A stretch of 64,000 bases of DNA, from the NCBI RefSeq assembly GCF_029265375.1, contig NZ_JAJUJJ010000011.1, forward strand, positions 25,390 to 89,389. The letters run 5' to 3'. The stretch is from Nesterenkonia sp. Lineage in GTDB: Bacteria; Actinomycetota; Actinomycetes; Actinomycetales; Micrococcaceae. Positions 31,521 through 40,504 of the stretch are shown here, in pieces (the stretch's first letter is position 1; each line of letters starts with the position of its first letter). Below the pieces are notes generated by a model that searched no databases, was not told the DNA's origin, and was given only the letters and a program-made list of their open reading frames with translations. The translations under genes and the position numbers were made by a program.

Positions 31521-31913
31521 GTGAGGACGTGAGCCTGCGCGACGGCTTTTTGCATGAGCTGGAACGGCATACCCACTGGGACATATGCCCACGCACAGCG
31601 CTGCCGGACGAGCGGTCCGTTGGCTTGGGCGTAGACCACCGGTTGGCGCCTATCGCGGCTCATCGGATCCTCCCCGGGGCCCGGGGCGTGGCCAGCGGCG
31701 ACAGATGCTCTGGCGCGAAGCCGAGCACGCAGCCCATCAGGGGCGGCGAGGTCGAGCGGTCCATACGCTCCATAAGCTCCACAGGTCCGGCACGTGGCGA
31801 AGGTGGTCCACCTCGAGAACCGCACGACCGCAAGTCTCATGCTTCCGGATGATGCGTTGGCAGAACGGTGTAGTGCTCTACACACGGTGAAGTTCATCCG
31901 TACACGGGAGTGC

Positions 31914-31927
31914 GTTTCACGTGAAAC
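31914..31927. promoter_or_regulatory. parS: parS site GTTTCACGTGAAAC
   Basis: Perfect 14-bp palindrome. Confidence 0.95.
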
Positions 31928-32001
31928 AGTGATGGCGCGTACGGTGATTCGACGCCTGGGTACATAGACTGGTTCAGACAATCAACGTGTGGAGGATCAA
32001 C

Positions 32002-33228
32002 GTGGCGGAACGCAAGCGACGTGGGCTGGGACGCGGCCTGGGGGCGCTCATCAACAGTGATGCAGAAGACGGTGCGACGACAGGCGCGGCAGCCCATTCG
32101 ATTCCACCGGTAGAGCCGGAAGTCGAGGCCGAGCCTGTCGAGGTTTCACGTGAAACATCTCAGCCGGAGCGTCCAATTGATGTGTTCTTCTCTGCAAAAT
32201 CGCACCTAGCCACTCAGCGGGTGGAGCGGGACTCCGGGGATCAGAGGCCCGCGCGACGGGAACGCACCCCCAGCACGCAGCCGCGGCGCAGCAATGGTGC
32301 CAAGCGTGCGCAGATGCCCGACGTACTGGGGACAGGATCCTCGGCACCGACATCGCCCAGTGAAGACCAGCCAGCGCCCGTTTCACGTGAAACGGAGTCG
32401 GTGGAGGCAACGGAGTTCCGCGAGGTCCCGGTCTCGCAGATTCGGCCGAACCCGCGCCAGCCCCGCGAGGTCTTCGACGAAGACGAGATGAACGAGCTGA
32501 TTCACTCGGTCCGAGAAATCGGGGTGCTGCAGCCCATTGTTGTGCGACCGGCCGAGGACGGGGCCTTCGAGCTGATCATGGGTGAGCGTCGCTGGCGCGC
32601 CTCCGAGGCCGCTGGCCGCGAGACGATCCCCGCAGTGATTCGCCGCACCAGCGACGAAGACCTGCTGCGCGACGCCCTGCTGGAGAACATCCACCGCTCT
32701 GAGCTGAACCCGCTGGAGGAAGCCGCGGCATATCAGCAGCTCCTGGTTGATTTCGGCATCAGCCAGGAAGAGTTGGCCCGCAGAATTGGGCGGTCCCGAC
32801 CACAGATCTCCAATACTCTGCGACTGATGAGACTCCCCGCGGCAGCCCAAAGGCGGGTCGCTGCCGGGGTGCTGTCCTCGGGGCACGCCCGTGCCCTCCT
32901 CAGCCTGGAGACTGAGGAAGAGATGGAGGAGCTTGCTCAGCGCATCATCGCGGAGGGTCTGTCCGTCCGGGGCGCTGAAGAAGCTGCGACACTGATGAAG
33001 CGCCAAGCGGCAGACGAACCGGAGGTTTCACGTGGAACGTCCCGTCTGCCGTCTACCACGCAGGTTCAGGAGCTGGACGAGTATGCCGAAGCCCTGACCG
33101 ATCGGCTGGATACCCAGGTGAAGATCAGCCTGGGTGCCAAGAAGGGACGCATTGCCATCGATTTCGCATCCCTGGAGGATCTGGAACGCATTCTGCAGCA
33201 GATGGGCGCCTATATTCCCGAGCGTTAG
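32002..33228 (+). CDS. parB: ParB/Spo0J-family centromere-binding protein
   Basis: AERKRRGLGRGLGALI; QIRPNPRQPREVFDEDEMNELIHSVREIGVLQPIVVRP; ELIMGERRWRAS; GTG start at 32002 with GGAGG upstream. Confidence 0.96.
   Translation: MAERKRRGLGRGLGALINSDAEDGATTGAAAHSIPPVEPEVEAEPVEVSRETSQPERPIDVFFSAKSHLATQRVERDSGDQRPARRERTPSTQPRRSNGAKRAQMPDVLGTGSSAPTSPSEDQPAPVSRETESVEATEFREVPVSQIRPNPRQPREVFDEDEMNELIHSVREIGVLQPIVVRPAEDGAFELIMGERRWRASEAAGRETIPAVIRRTSDEDLLRDALLENIHRSELNPLEEAAAYQQLLVDFGISQEELARRIGRSRPQISNTLRLMRLPAAAQRRVAAGVLSSGHARALLSLETEEEMEELAQRIIAEGLSVRGAEEAATLMKRQAADEPEVSRGTSRLPSTTQVQELDEYAEALTDRLDTQVKISLGAKKGRIAIDFASLEDLERILQQMGAYIPER
32143..32156. promoter_or_regulatory. parS: parS site inside parB
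   Basis: GTTTCACGTGAAAC in parB coding sequence. Confidence 0.93.
32380..32393. promoter_or_regulatory. parS: parS site inside parB
   Basis: GTTTCACGTGAAAC in parB coding sequence. Confidence 0.93.
33025..33038. promoter_or_regulatory. parS: Degenerate parS site inside parB
   Basis: GTTTCACGTGGAAC (one mismatch). Confidence 0.75.
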
Positions 33229-33300
33229 ACCCAGCCTCAGCGAGCCGTGCGCCACCGTGGTGGTGAGTTGCGACGCCGCAAGCAGTCTGTCAACGAAAAA

Positions 33301-33329
33301 CTCCCCGGCGCCGTCACGGCGCCGGGGAG
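33301..33329. terminator. Bidirectional terminator between parB and trxA
   Basis: CTCCCCGGCGCCG-TCA-CGGCGCCGGGGAG, 13-bp perfect stem, A5 on the left (T5 for the minus-strand transcript). Confidence 0.85.
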
Positions 33330-33342
33330 TTTCACGTGAAAC
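33329..33342. promoter_or_regulatory. parS: parS site abutting a terminator
   Basis: GTTTCACGTGAAAC sharing one base with the terminator stem. Confidence 0.95.
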
Positions 33343-33352
33343 GGAGGGTCGT

Positions 33353-33679
33353 TCAGCCCAAGAGCTCGGCGAACTCTTCCTCCAGAGCCGGCTTCGGCTT
33401 GGCCCCGATGGAGGTCTTCACATTCTCTCCGCCCTTGAAGGCATAGACCGCAGGGATGGAGGTGATGCCGAACTTCGCGGCGGTGGCGGGATTCTCATCG
33501 ACGTTGACCTTCACCACCTGGATTGTGTCCTCGTGCTCAGCGGCGAGCTTCTCCAGCTCGGGGGTCAGCGCCCGGCACGGGCCGCACCATTCGGCCCAGA
33601 AGTCGACGAGCACCGGCTTGTCCGCCTGAAGCACATCCTGTTCGAAGGTGTCATCGGTGACGGCTTTGAGTTCGGCCAT
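33353..33679 (-). CDS. trxA: Thioredoxin
   Basis: VDFWAEWCGPCRALTPELEKLA. Confidence 0.97.
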   Translation of the reverse strand: MAELKAVTDDTFEQDVLQADKPVLVDFWAEWCGPCRALTPELEKLAAEHEDTIQVVKVNVDENPATAAKFGITSIPAVYAFKGGENVKTSIGAKPKPALEEEFAELLG

Positions 33680-33758
33680 GAGCATGTTCCTTTCGTATGG
33701 CTGCTGCAAATAATCGCTGACTGTTCGCGGCGGGGTTCAGCCGCCCCCGCCGCTGGTG

Positions 33759-34775
33759 CTATGTCCGCGCCGGGACAGGCTCGGCGGCGAGGTCGGAACC
33801 GTGGGGCTGGGTCTCCACTGCATCTGAGTCGGCTGCATCGGCCAGATACTGCTCGACGTCGAGCGCTGCGACGCAGCCGGAGCCGGCAGCCGTGATGGCC
33901 TGGCGGTAATGCGGATCCAGGACGTCGCCTGCGGCAAAGACGCCCGGCAGAGAGGTTCGGGACGTGCGGCCCTCCACCTCCACAGTGCCTTCGGAGGTGA
34001 GGCGCAGCTGATCGGCGAACAGCTCCACGCGGGGGTCATGGCCAATCGCCACAAACAGTCCTGTCACGTCCAGAGTGGACTCTTCGCCGGTGACCGTGCT
34101 GCGCAGCCGCAGGCTGCTCACCTTGCCCTCGCCCTCGACGCGGACGACTTCAGAGTTCCAGATGAATTCGATCTTCTCGTTCGCCTTGGCCCGGTCGGCC
34201 ATGATCTGCGAGGCGCGCAGCTCCTCGCGGCGGTGGATGACGTAGACCTTGGAGGCGAATTTGGTGAGGAACAGCGCCTCTTCCATGGCGGAGTCGCCGC
34301 CGCCCACTACAGCGATGGCCTGCTCGCGGAAGAAGAAGCCGTCGCAGGTGGCGCACCAGCTGACTCCATGGCCGGAGAGCTCCTTCTCCCCGGGCACGCC
34401 GAGCTCGCGGTAGGCCGATCCGGTGGCCAGGATGACTGCCCGAGCGTGCAGCACCCCGCCGGAGCCGAGGGTGATCTCCTTGATCGGCTGATCCAGCTTC
34501 AGCTCGGTGGCGTCCTCATGGCGGATATCGGCGCCGAACCTCCGGGCCTGGGCCTCCATATTCATCATCAGATCAGGACCCTGAATGCCCTCGGGAAAAC
34601 CGGGGAAGTTCTCCACCTCGGTGGTGTTCATCAGCTCGCCGCCGGCGGTCACGGAGCCGGCCAGAACGATGGGATTCAGATTGGCGCGAGCGGTATAGAC
34701 GGCCGCAGTGTAGCCTGCCGGGCCTGAGCCGATGATGACAACATCGTGCACGAGGTCAGGGGTCTGTTCAGTCAC
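33759..34775 (-). CDS. trxB: Thioredoxin-disulfide reductase
   Basis: [50 protein letters not shown]. Confidence 0.97.
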   Translation of the reverse strand: MTEQTPDLVHDVVIIGSGPAGYTAAVYTARANLNPIVLAGSVTAGGELMNTTEVENFPGFPEGIQGPDLMMNMEAQARRFGADIRHEDATELKLDQPIKEITLGSGGVLHARAVILATGSAYRELGVPGEKELSGHGVSWCATCDGFFFREQAIAVVGGGDSAMEEALFLTKFASKVYVIHRREELRASQIMADRAKANEKIEFIWNSEVVRVEGEGKVSSLRLRSTVTGEESTLDVTGLFVAIGHDPRVELFADQLRLTSEGTVEVEGRTSRTSLPGVFAAGDVLDPHYRQAITAAGSGCVAALDVEQYLADAADSDAVETQPHGSDLAAEPVPART

Positions 34776-34889
34776 GTGGGGTCCTTACAGATGAAGTGAT
34801 TGCCTAGCAGATCGAACGATACGGGCGCACCGACTATTCCGCGAGTTCACCTGGTCAGCGCCCATGGGGAATCCGTGCACCGAACGGCG

Positions 34890-36230
34890 CTAATTCAGGA
34901 CGTTGAACAGGATGACTGCAGCAGCCAAGACCAGGGCCGCCAGCACGACGGCGGCGAGCCACCAGGTCAGGCTCCCGGACCCGGAGGCCTCCGAGTCACG
35001 CTCGGTCGAGGAGGCCGAACCCTCAGGTGCCGGGAATGAGGACTTCGCACGTGAGGGAACGGCGGTGATCAGGCTGGTGAACGTCGCTGGGTCCTGCTGG
35101 GAACCGCCGGCACCCAGCTCTGCGGCAGGCGCAGTCCGGGTCGGCGGATGGGCATCCGAGCCGAATGACTCCTCCCCGGAGTCCGCGCCGCCGGCGCCCG
35201 TCCCGGGCTGCGGCTCGAAGCGGGGATCCGGCTCGGCGGGAGGATCATCGACGACCTCCTCGCCTTCAGCCAGCCGTTCATCAACCTCCGGTGGAGCACC
35301 AGTGGCGCTTCCGGAGGCTGACAGGGTGGAGATGGCAGCAGAGGGAGCCTGCTCATACAGCGGTCCCTCCGGCTCCTCCTGGTTCTCGGCCTCCTCCACA
35401 GTCGGCATCATCTTTGAGTCTGGACTGGGGTCCTCGGCTTTCGGCGCCCAGGCGTAGACGGCCTCCAGAGTCTCCTGCTGGACATCGGCGGAGGGGTCGA
35501 CGTCCACCTCCTCCAGGTCGGTTCGCAGAGAGAAGACCCGCTGAATCTCCTGGGAGGGCTGGATGCCGTGGGCGTCGCCTGCCTCTTCCAGAGCAGACTG
35601 CAGGTCCTCTGAGCTGAAGCTCGCCGGAACAGGTTCCTGCTGCACCGGTCGCGGGGGTGACTCCTGGGGCCGGTCGGCGGCTGTGCCGGCATCGTCGGCG
35701 CCGGACTGGCCGTGCTGAGGCGTCACTTTGTCCAAGAAGGCCGGGCGCCGCCGGACAAAGCCGGGCAGCCGCGGTCCGCCCTCGGACTCGCCGGCCAGGT
35801 CGGCCTGCAGGCGCGCGTAGTACTCGGCGTCGTCGTCGTAGGTCTGGGGCTGCATCTCACGGGACTGGCCGAACAGCTCCGAGCCCAGCGAGTCGGTGAA
35901 ATACGGCTCCACGTACGGGGCGGCGTCGGGAACCACCAGGTCCAGCAGCTCATTGGGATCCACCAGCGTGGAGATCAGATAGGTCCGGTCCTCGGCCAGG
36001 CCCAGGTCCAGCACCTGCACCTCGGAGGAGCGCTCCCCGGTGGCCAGCTCCTTGGCAGAGGTGGCCACCTGCTTGGCGTTGGCGCGGGAGGCCACCAGCA
36101 CGCTCACCTCACGGCTGAGCACCTCATCAGTGGCCTGGAACACAATGTCCTGATCCGCCGAAGTCACCACGTGATGAGTGATGCGGTACCGACCGCCCAC
36201 TACATCACCGACGCCGAACGGCTTGGCCAC
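34890..36230 (-). CDS. Degenerate protein-kinase N-lobe-like protein with long acidic region and C-terminal TM
   Basis: GDVVGGRYRITHHVVTSADQDIVFQATDEVLSREVSVLVAS; acidic linker; LTWWLAAVVLAALVLAAAVILFNVLN; adjacent to murJ. Confidence 0.6.
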   Translation of the reverse strand: MAKPFGVGDVVGGRYRITHHVVTSADQDIVFQATDEVLSREVSVLVASRANAKQVATSAKELATGERSSEVQVLDLGLAEDRTYLISTLVDPNELLDLVVPDAAPYVEPYFTDSLGSELFGQSREMQPQTYDDDAEYYARLQADLAGESEGGPRLPGFVRRRPAFLDKVTPQHGQSGADDAGTAADRPQESPPRPVQQEPVPASFSSEDLQSALEEAGDAHGIQPSQEIQRVFSLRTDLEEVDVDPSADVQQETLEAVYAWAPKAEDPSPDSKMMPTVEEAENQEEPEGPLYEQAPSAAISTLSASGSATGAPPEVDERLAEGEEVVDDPPAEPDPRFEPQPGTGAGGADSGEESFGSDAHPPTRTAPAAELGAGGSQQDPATFTSLITAVPSRAKSSFPAPEGSASSTERDSEASGSGSLTWWLAAVVLAALVLAAAVILFNVLN

Positions 36231-36269
36231 GGGTCCTCCAAAGGTTGCCGAAGAGTACGCCAGTCCAGA

Positions 36270-38144
36270 CTACCCGGCCAAGCGCCCAAGAGCAGGAATT
36301 CGACGGGCCAGCGGCGCCATGAACTGGGAAAACTCAGGGACGTTGAGCAGCCGGAGCACGACGACGAACACTGCCGCCATCACCGCCCCCACCACTGCGC
36401 AGCTGAGCACAGCGGTGAGGATGCTGCTCCACGCGAACCCGTAGCTGTAGCCTCCCAGCAGCCACAGCACGCCCGCGCCGACGGCTCCGGCGGCCGCGGC
36501 CGCGAAGCCGGACCTGGTGTAGGCCGCCAGCACCGAGACGACGTCGAAGCTGCCCCAACGGCGCACCACCAGAACGTGACAGATCACATACTGCAGCAGG
36601 TGCAGGGCAGAGAAGATCCCCACCACCAGATAGGGAACGTGCTGATTATCGATCACCAGCGCCGCGCCGTAGGCGGTGGAGAGTCCCACCACGGCCGCAG
36701 TGGTGAACACGCCCATCGGGGTCTTCGCATCCTCTGCGGCGTAGAAGGCCCGCAGCAGGTAGAAGGCCGCCGAACGGAAAGGCATGCCCAGGGCCAGGAT
36801 CACCAGCAGCTGGCCGATGGCCGCCCCGGCAGCATGGGCATCCTCCCCGGCACCGCCGAAGATCCGGCCCAGCGGCCCGGAGAGCACCAGCACTGCGACC
36901 ATGCAGAACATCACCGGGATCGCGAAGATCCGCAGTCCCTCATTGATCAGCTCCCGGGCGCGGTGTGTCTGGCCCTCGTGCATCGAGTGCGACAGCTGGT
37001 TGAACAGCACAGTGGCGATGGAGAGCACGAACACCGAATGCGGCAGGATCGCGATCAGCTCAGCCACATTGGCCGCGTACTCGCCGGGCACGCCCGCGCC
37101 GCCGTCGTCCATCTGTTCGCGGGCCGCCGTCGCCCCGGAGATCAGCCGCAGGTACAGCAGATTCGCCACGTTGCCGATCAGCATGGTCACCAGAGTCCAG
37201 GCCGCCACCTGACCGGTGCGGCGCAGGCCCATGCCGCGGAGTCCGAACCTGGGGCGCAGCCTCAGGCCCAGGGCCTTCAGCGGCCACAGCAGCAGCGCCG
37301 CCTGGGCGATGATCCCCAGGGTGTGACCTCCGGCCAGCCAGACTGTCTGCACCGGGCTCCACTCGGCCAGTGGATCCCCGCCGGCCTGGTGGGCGCCGAA
37401 GGCGAAGATATAGGCCAGGATCACGGTGATGGCGATGACGTTGTTCAGCACCGGGGCCCACATGTACCAGCCGAACTTGGCATTGGCATTGAGGATCTGG
37501 CCCACCACCGCGTAGAGCCCGTAGAAGAAGATCTGCGGCAGGGTCCACAGCGCGAAGGAGGCGCCCAGCGTGAGCATCTCCGGGGTCCAGTCTCGGGTGA
37601 GCGCGGCGATGATGGGATACGCCGCCGCAGTGACCAGCACGGTGCCGGCGGCCAGGACCGTCACGGTCAGGGTCAGCAGCCGGGAGGTGTAGTCGGCTCC
37701 GCGGTCTGGCTGCTTCGCGGCCTTGATCAGCTGCGGGACCAGCACCACGTTGAACATCCCGCCGGCCAGCAGCAGATAAATGATGTTGGGGATGCTGTTG
37801 GCCTTTTCGAAGACGTCGGCCATCAGCGTGGTGGAGCCGATCGCCACGGCAAGCAGCGCGGTGCGCACGAAGCCCAGCACGCGGGAGACCATGGTGCCGG
37901 CAGCCATGATTGCGCTCGCGGCGGCCATGCCCTGCTTCGGCATATGCGCCGGAAGCTCGGAGGTGCTCTGCGCGGCCTGCGGGCCGGCCGGCTGCGACTC
38001 CGCAGGAGCTTGGGGATCCGGTGATCGCTGCTCAGGCGGCGTCGGTGCGGTCCGGCGGTCCGCGGAGCTGGTGGGGCTGGACTCGCCGGGGGAATGGGGG
38101 CGCCCCGCGTGCCGGGGACGGTACGGGGACGGTGTGGGGCTCAT
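36270..38144 (-). CDS. murJ: Murein biosynthesis integral membrane protein MurJ (MviN)
   Basis: GTMVSRVLGFVRTALLAVAIGSTTLMADVFEKANSIPNIIYLLLAGGMFNVVLVPQLIKA. Confidence 0.95.
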   Translation of the reverse strand: MSPTPSPYRPRHAGRPHSPGESSPTSSADRRTAPTPPEQRSPDPQAPAESQPAGPQAAQSTSELPAHMPKQGMAAASAIMAAGTMVSRVLGFVRTALLAVAIGSTTLMADVFEKANSIPNIIYLLLAGGMFNVVLVPQLIKAAKQPDRGADYTSRLLTLTVTVLAAGTVLVTAAAYPIIAALTRDWTPEMLTLGASFALWTLPQIFFYGLYAVVGQILNANAKFGWYMWAPVLNNVIAITVILAYIFAFGAHQAGGDPLAEWSPVQTVWLAGGHTLGIIAQAALLLWPLKALGLRLRPRFGLRGMGLRRTGQVAAWTLVTMLIGNVANLLYLRLISGATAAREQMDDGGAGVPGEYAANVAELIAILPHSVFVLSIATVLFNQLSHSMHEGQTHRARELINEGLRIFAIPVMFCMVAVLVLSGPLGRIFGGAGEDAHAAGAAIGQLLVILALGMPFRSAAFYLLRAFYAAEDAKTPMGVFTTAAVVGLSTAYGAALVIDNQHVPYLVVGIFSALHLLQYVICHVLVVRRWGSFDVVSVLAAYTRSGFAAAAAGAVGAGVLWLLGGYSYGFAWSSILTAVLSCAVVGAVMAAVFVVVLRLLNVPEFSQFMAPLARRIPALGRLAG

Positions 38145-38168
38145 CAGTGGAGGACTATAGACCAGGAG

Positions 38169-38720
38169 CTAGAGCGAGTCCTGGATGACCTGCCTGGCCG
38201 CCTGAACGATCCGCCGCTCATTGGGAAAGGACAGCACCCGGTCCAGATCGTCCAGGTTGACCCAGGCGACGTCGACCGCCTCATGGTCCGGGTCCTTCTC
38301 AATGGTCAGCTCCCCGCCGACGGCCTCGAGCAGGAAGTGATGGACGGTCTTGTGCACCCGGTGGCTGGGCACGGTGAACCAGTACTCGATGCTGCCCAGG
38401 GTGGTCAGGATGGACCCGGCGATCCCGGTCTCCTCCTCGACCTCCCGGACCGCGGCTTCCTCAAAGGATTCGCTGCCCTCCGGGTGGCCCTTCGGCAGGC
38501 ACCATTCGAGCCGCCCGCCCCGGTTGTACCGGGCGATGATGGCCACATCGAACCCACGTGCGGCCGGGCTGATGACCACTCCGCCGGCGCTGACCTCCTC
38601 CACTGTGCGCAGATGCCCATTGGCTCGCCCCGGAGCGGAGCCGGACGCGCGCCGCGCACCCCGTGACACTGTCAGGGGGGTGGTGCGTTCACCTCCGGTT
38701 TCCGCATTGGTCATAATCAC
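38169..38720 (-). CDS. NUDIX hydrolase
   Basis: Nudix box PKGHPEGSESFEEAAVREVEEETGI. Confidence 0.95.
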   Translation of the reverse strand: MIMTNAETGGERTTPLTVSRGARRASGSAPGRANGHLRTVEEVSAGGVVISPAARGFDVAIIARYNRGGRLEWCLPKGHPEGSESFEEAAVREVEEETGIAGSILTTLGSIEYWFTVPSHRVHKTVHHFLLEAVGGELTIEKDPDHEAVDVAWVNLDDLDRVLSFPNERRIVQAARQVIQDSL

Positions 38721-38852
38721 TACTTTAACCGTCGCAGGAGGCCCCGGGACCCTCGCTCCCTCTCAGCCCAGCACGCCACGTGTGAACCCGGCCACGCACC
38801 TGGCTGCTGGCCGGGCTGCCAGCGGCTGAGCTGTGAAAGACTGAACAGCATC

Positions 38853-40277
38853 ATGGTTGAACTTCCCCACGGCTTTCCTGCCGGCGCCGCGCTGCCCGAC
38901 GTCGTCGTCGAACTCGGCGAGGTCTTCGCCCGCGCCGGCCATGATCTCTCCCTAGTGGGCGGTCCGGTGCGCGACCTGTTTCTGGGGCGCAGTTCGCCGG
39001 ACCTGGACTTCACCACCGACGCCACCCCGGATGAGATTCTGGCCGCTGTGGACGGCTGGGCCGATGCCCACTGGGACATCGGGCGGGACTTCGGCACTAT
39101 TGGGCTGCGCAAGGGCGGCACCACCCTGGAGGTCACTACCTACCGTGCTGAAGCCTATGATCCGGCGTCCCGGAAGCCGCAGGTGCGCTTCGGCCGCAGA
39201 CTGGAAGACGATCTGCTCCGCCGGGACTTCACGGTCAATGCGATGGCGCTGCGGCTGCCCAGCTTCGAGCTGGTGGACCCGCACGGGGGTGTCCGTGACC
39301 TCTATGCCAAGCAGCTTCGCACCCCGGCCACTCCGGAGGAGAGCTTCTCCGACGACCCGCTGCGGATGATGCGTGCCGCACGGTTCGCCGCGCAGTTGGG
39401 GCTGGATGTGGCAGACGAGGTGCAGCAGGCCATGGGCAGGATGGCCGCCCGCATTGAGATCGTCTCGGCCGAGCGGGTGCGCGAGGAGCTGGTGAAACTG
39501 ATCTGCGGAGCGTATCCGCGTGCTGGGGTGGACCTGCTGGTCTCCACCGGCGTGGCCGATAAGGTGCTTCCGGAGATCCCGGCGCTGAAGCTCACCGATG
39601 ACGAGCACCGCCGGCACAAGGACGTCTACCAGCATTCCCTGCAGGTCATGGAGCAGGCTGCGGAGCTGGAGACCGACCAGGACGGCCCGGTGCCGCGGCC
39701 GGACTTCATCCTCCGCTTCGCCGCGCTGATGCACGATGTGGGCAAGCCGAAGACCCGGCGCTTCGAACCCGGCGGCGGAGTCAGCTTCCGCCACCACGAT
39801 GTGGTCGGCGCGAAACTGACGCGCAAGCGGATGAAGGCGCTGAAGTTCGACAAGGAGACCACCCGGGCAGTCTGCCACCTGGTGGAGCTGCACATGCGGT
39901 TCTACGGCTACGGCGAGCAGGAGTGGACCGACTCCGCGGTGCGGCGCTACGTCACCGATGCCGGCGACCAGCTGGAGCGGCTGCACCGGCTGACCCGCTC
40001 CGACGTGACCACCCGCAATCGGAAGAAGGCGGCACGCCTGGCGCGGGCCTACGACGATCTGGAGCAGCGCATCGCGGAGCTGGCCCAGAAGGAGGAGCTG
40101 GCCAAGATCCGCCCCCACCTGGACGGCGAGCAGATCATGGAGATCCTGGACATCCCGCCGGGGCCGACGGTGGGCCGGGCGTACAAGTTTCTGCTGGAGC
40201 ACCGCATGGAGCACGGGCCGATCGATCACGACGACGCCGTGGCGCTGCTGAAGGACTGGGCCGCCGAGAACCTCTGA
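38853..40277 (+). CDS. CCA tRNA nucleotidyltransferase / poly(A) polymerase family
   Basis: LVGGPVRDLFLGRSSPDLDFTTDA; VRFGRRLEDDLLRRDFTVNAMAL; HD domain ALMHDVGKPKTR. Confidence 0.95.
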   Translation: MVELPHGFPAGAALPDVVVELGEVFARAGHDLSLVGGPVRDLFLGRSSPDLDFTTDATPDEILAAVDGWADAHWDIGRDFGTIGLRKGGTTLEVTTYRAEAYDPASRKPQVRFGRRLEDDLLRRDFTVNAMALRLPSFELVDPHGGVRDLYAKQLRTPATPEESFSDDPLRMMRAARFAAQLGLDVADEVQQAMGRMAARIEIVSAERVREELVKLICGAYPRAGVDLLVSTGVADKVLPEIPALKLTDDEHRRHKDVYQHSLQVMEQAAELETDQDGPVPRPDFILRFAALMHDVGKPKTRRFEPGGGVSFRHHDVVGAKLTRKRMKALKFDKETTRAVCHLVELHMRFYGYGEQEWTDSAVRRYVTDAGDQLERLHRLTRSDVTTRNRKKAARLARAYDDLEQRIAELAQKEELAKIRPHLDGEQIMEILDIPPGPTVGRAYKFLLEHRMEHGPIDHDDAVALLKDWAAENL

Positions 40278-40504
40278 GCGCTGCGCGGGGCCGGGTGGTC
40301 CGCCACTTTACGGTTGGCGTCGCTGGTGGCGCGGCCGCGCCGCGCACCCGGGGGCGGATCAGACGGCCGGGTGCTGGCCCCTGCTTTTCAGAATCGGGCC
40401 GCGGCGGGGTCGAAATGAAAAGCGAGGGACGTGATCGAGCAGGATGTGGCGGGCCGGGGACGGCGCGATGGCGGCCGGAGGCGGCGGCGCTGGGGCCGGG
40501 CTGC

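Noticed and set aside
30851-31981. 376-aa minus-strand ORF over parA end and the parA-parB spacer
   Set aside because: VSRET/FHVK motifs are only translated parS; the rest is Arg/Ser/Pro-rich and antisense to parA
35712-38024. 770-aa plus-strand ORF antisense to murJ
   Set aside because: His/Gln/Gly/Arg-rich shadow ORF; murJ on the opposite strand is unambiguous
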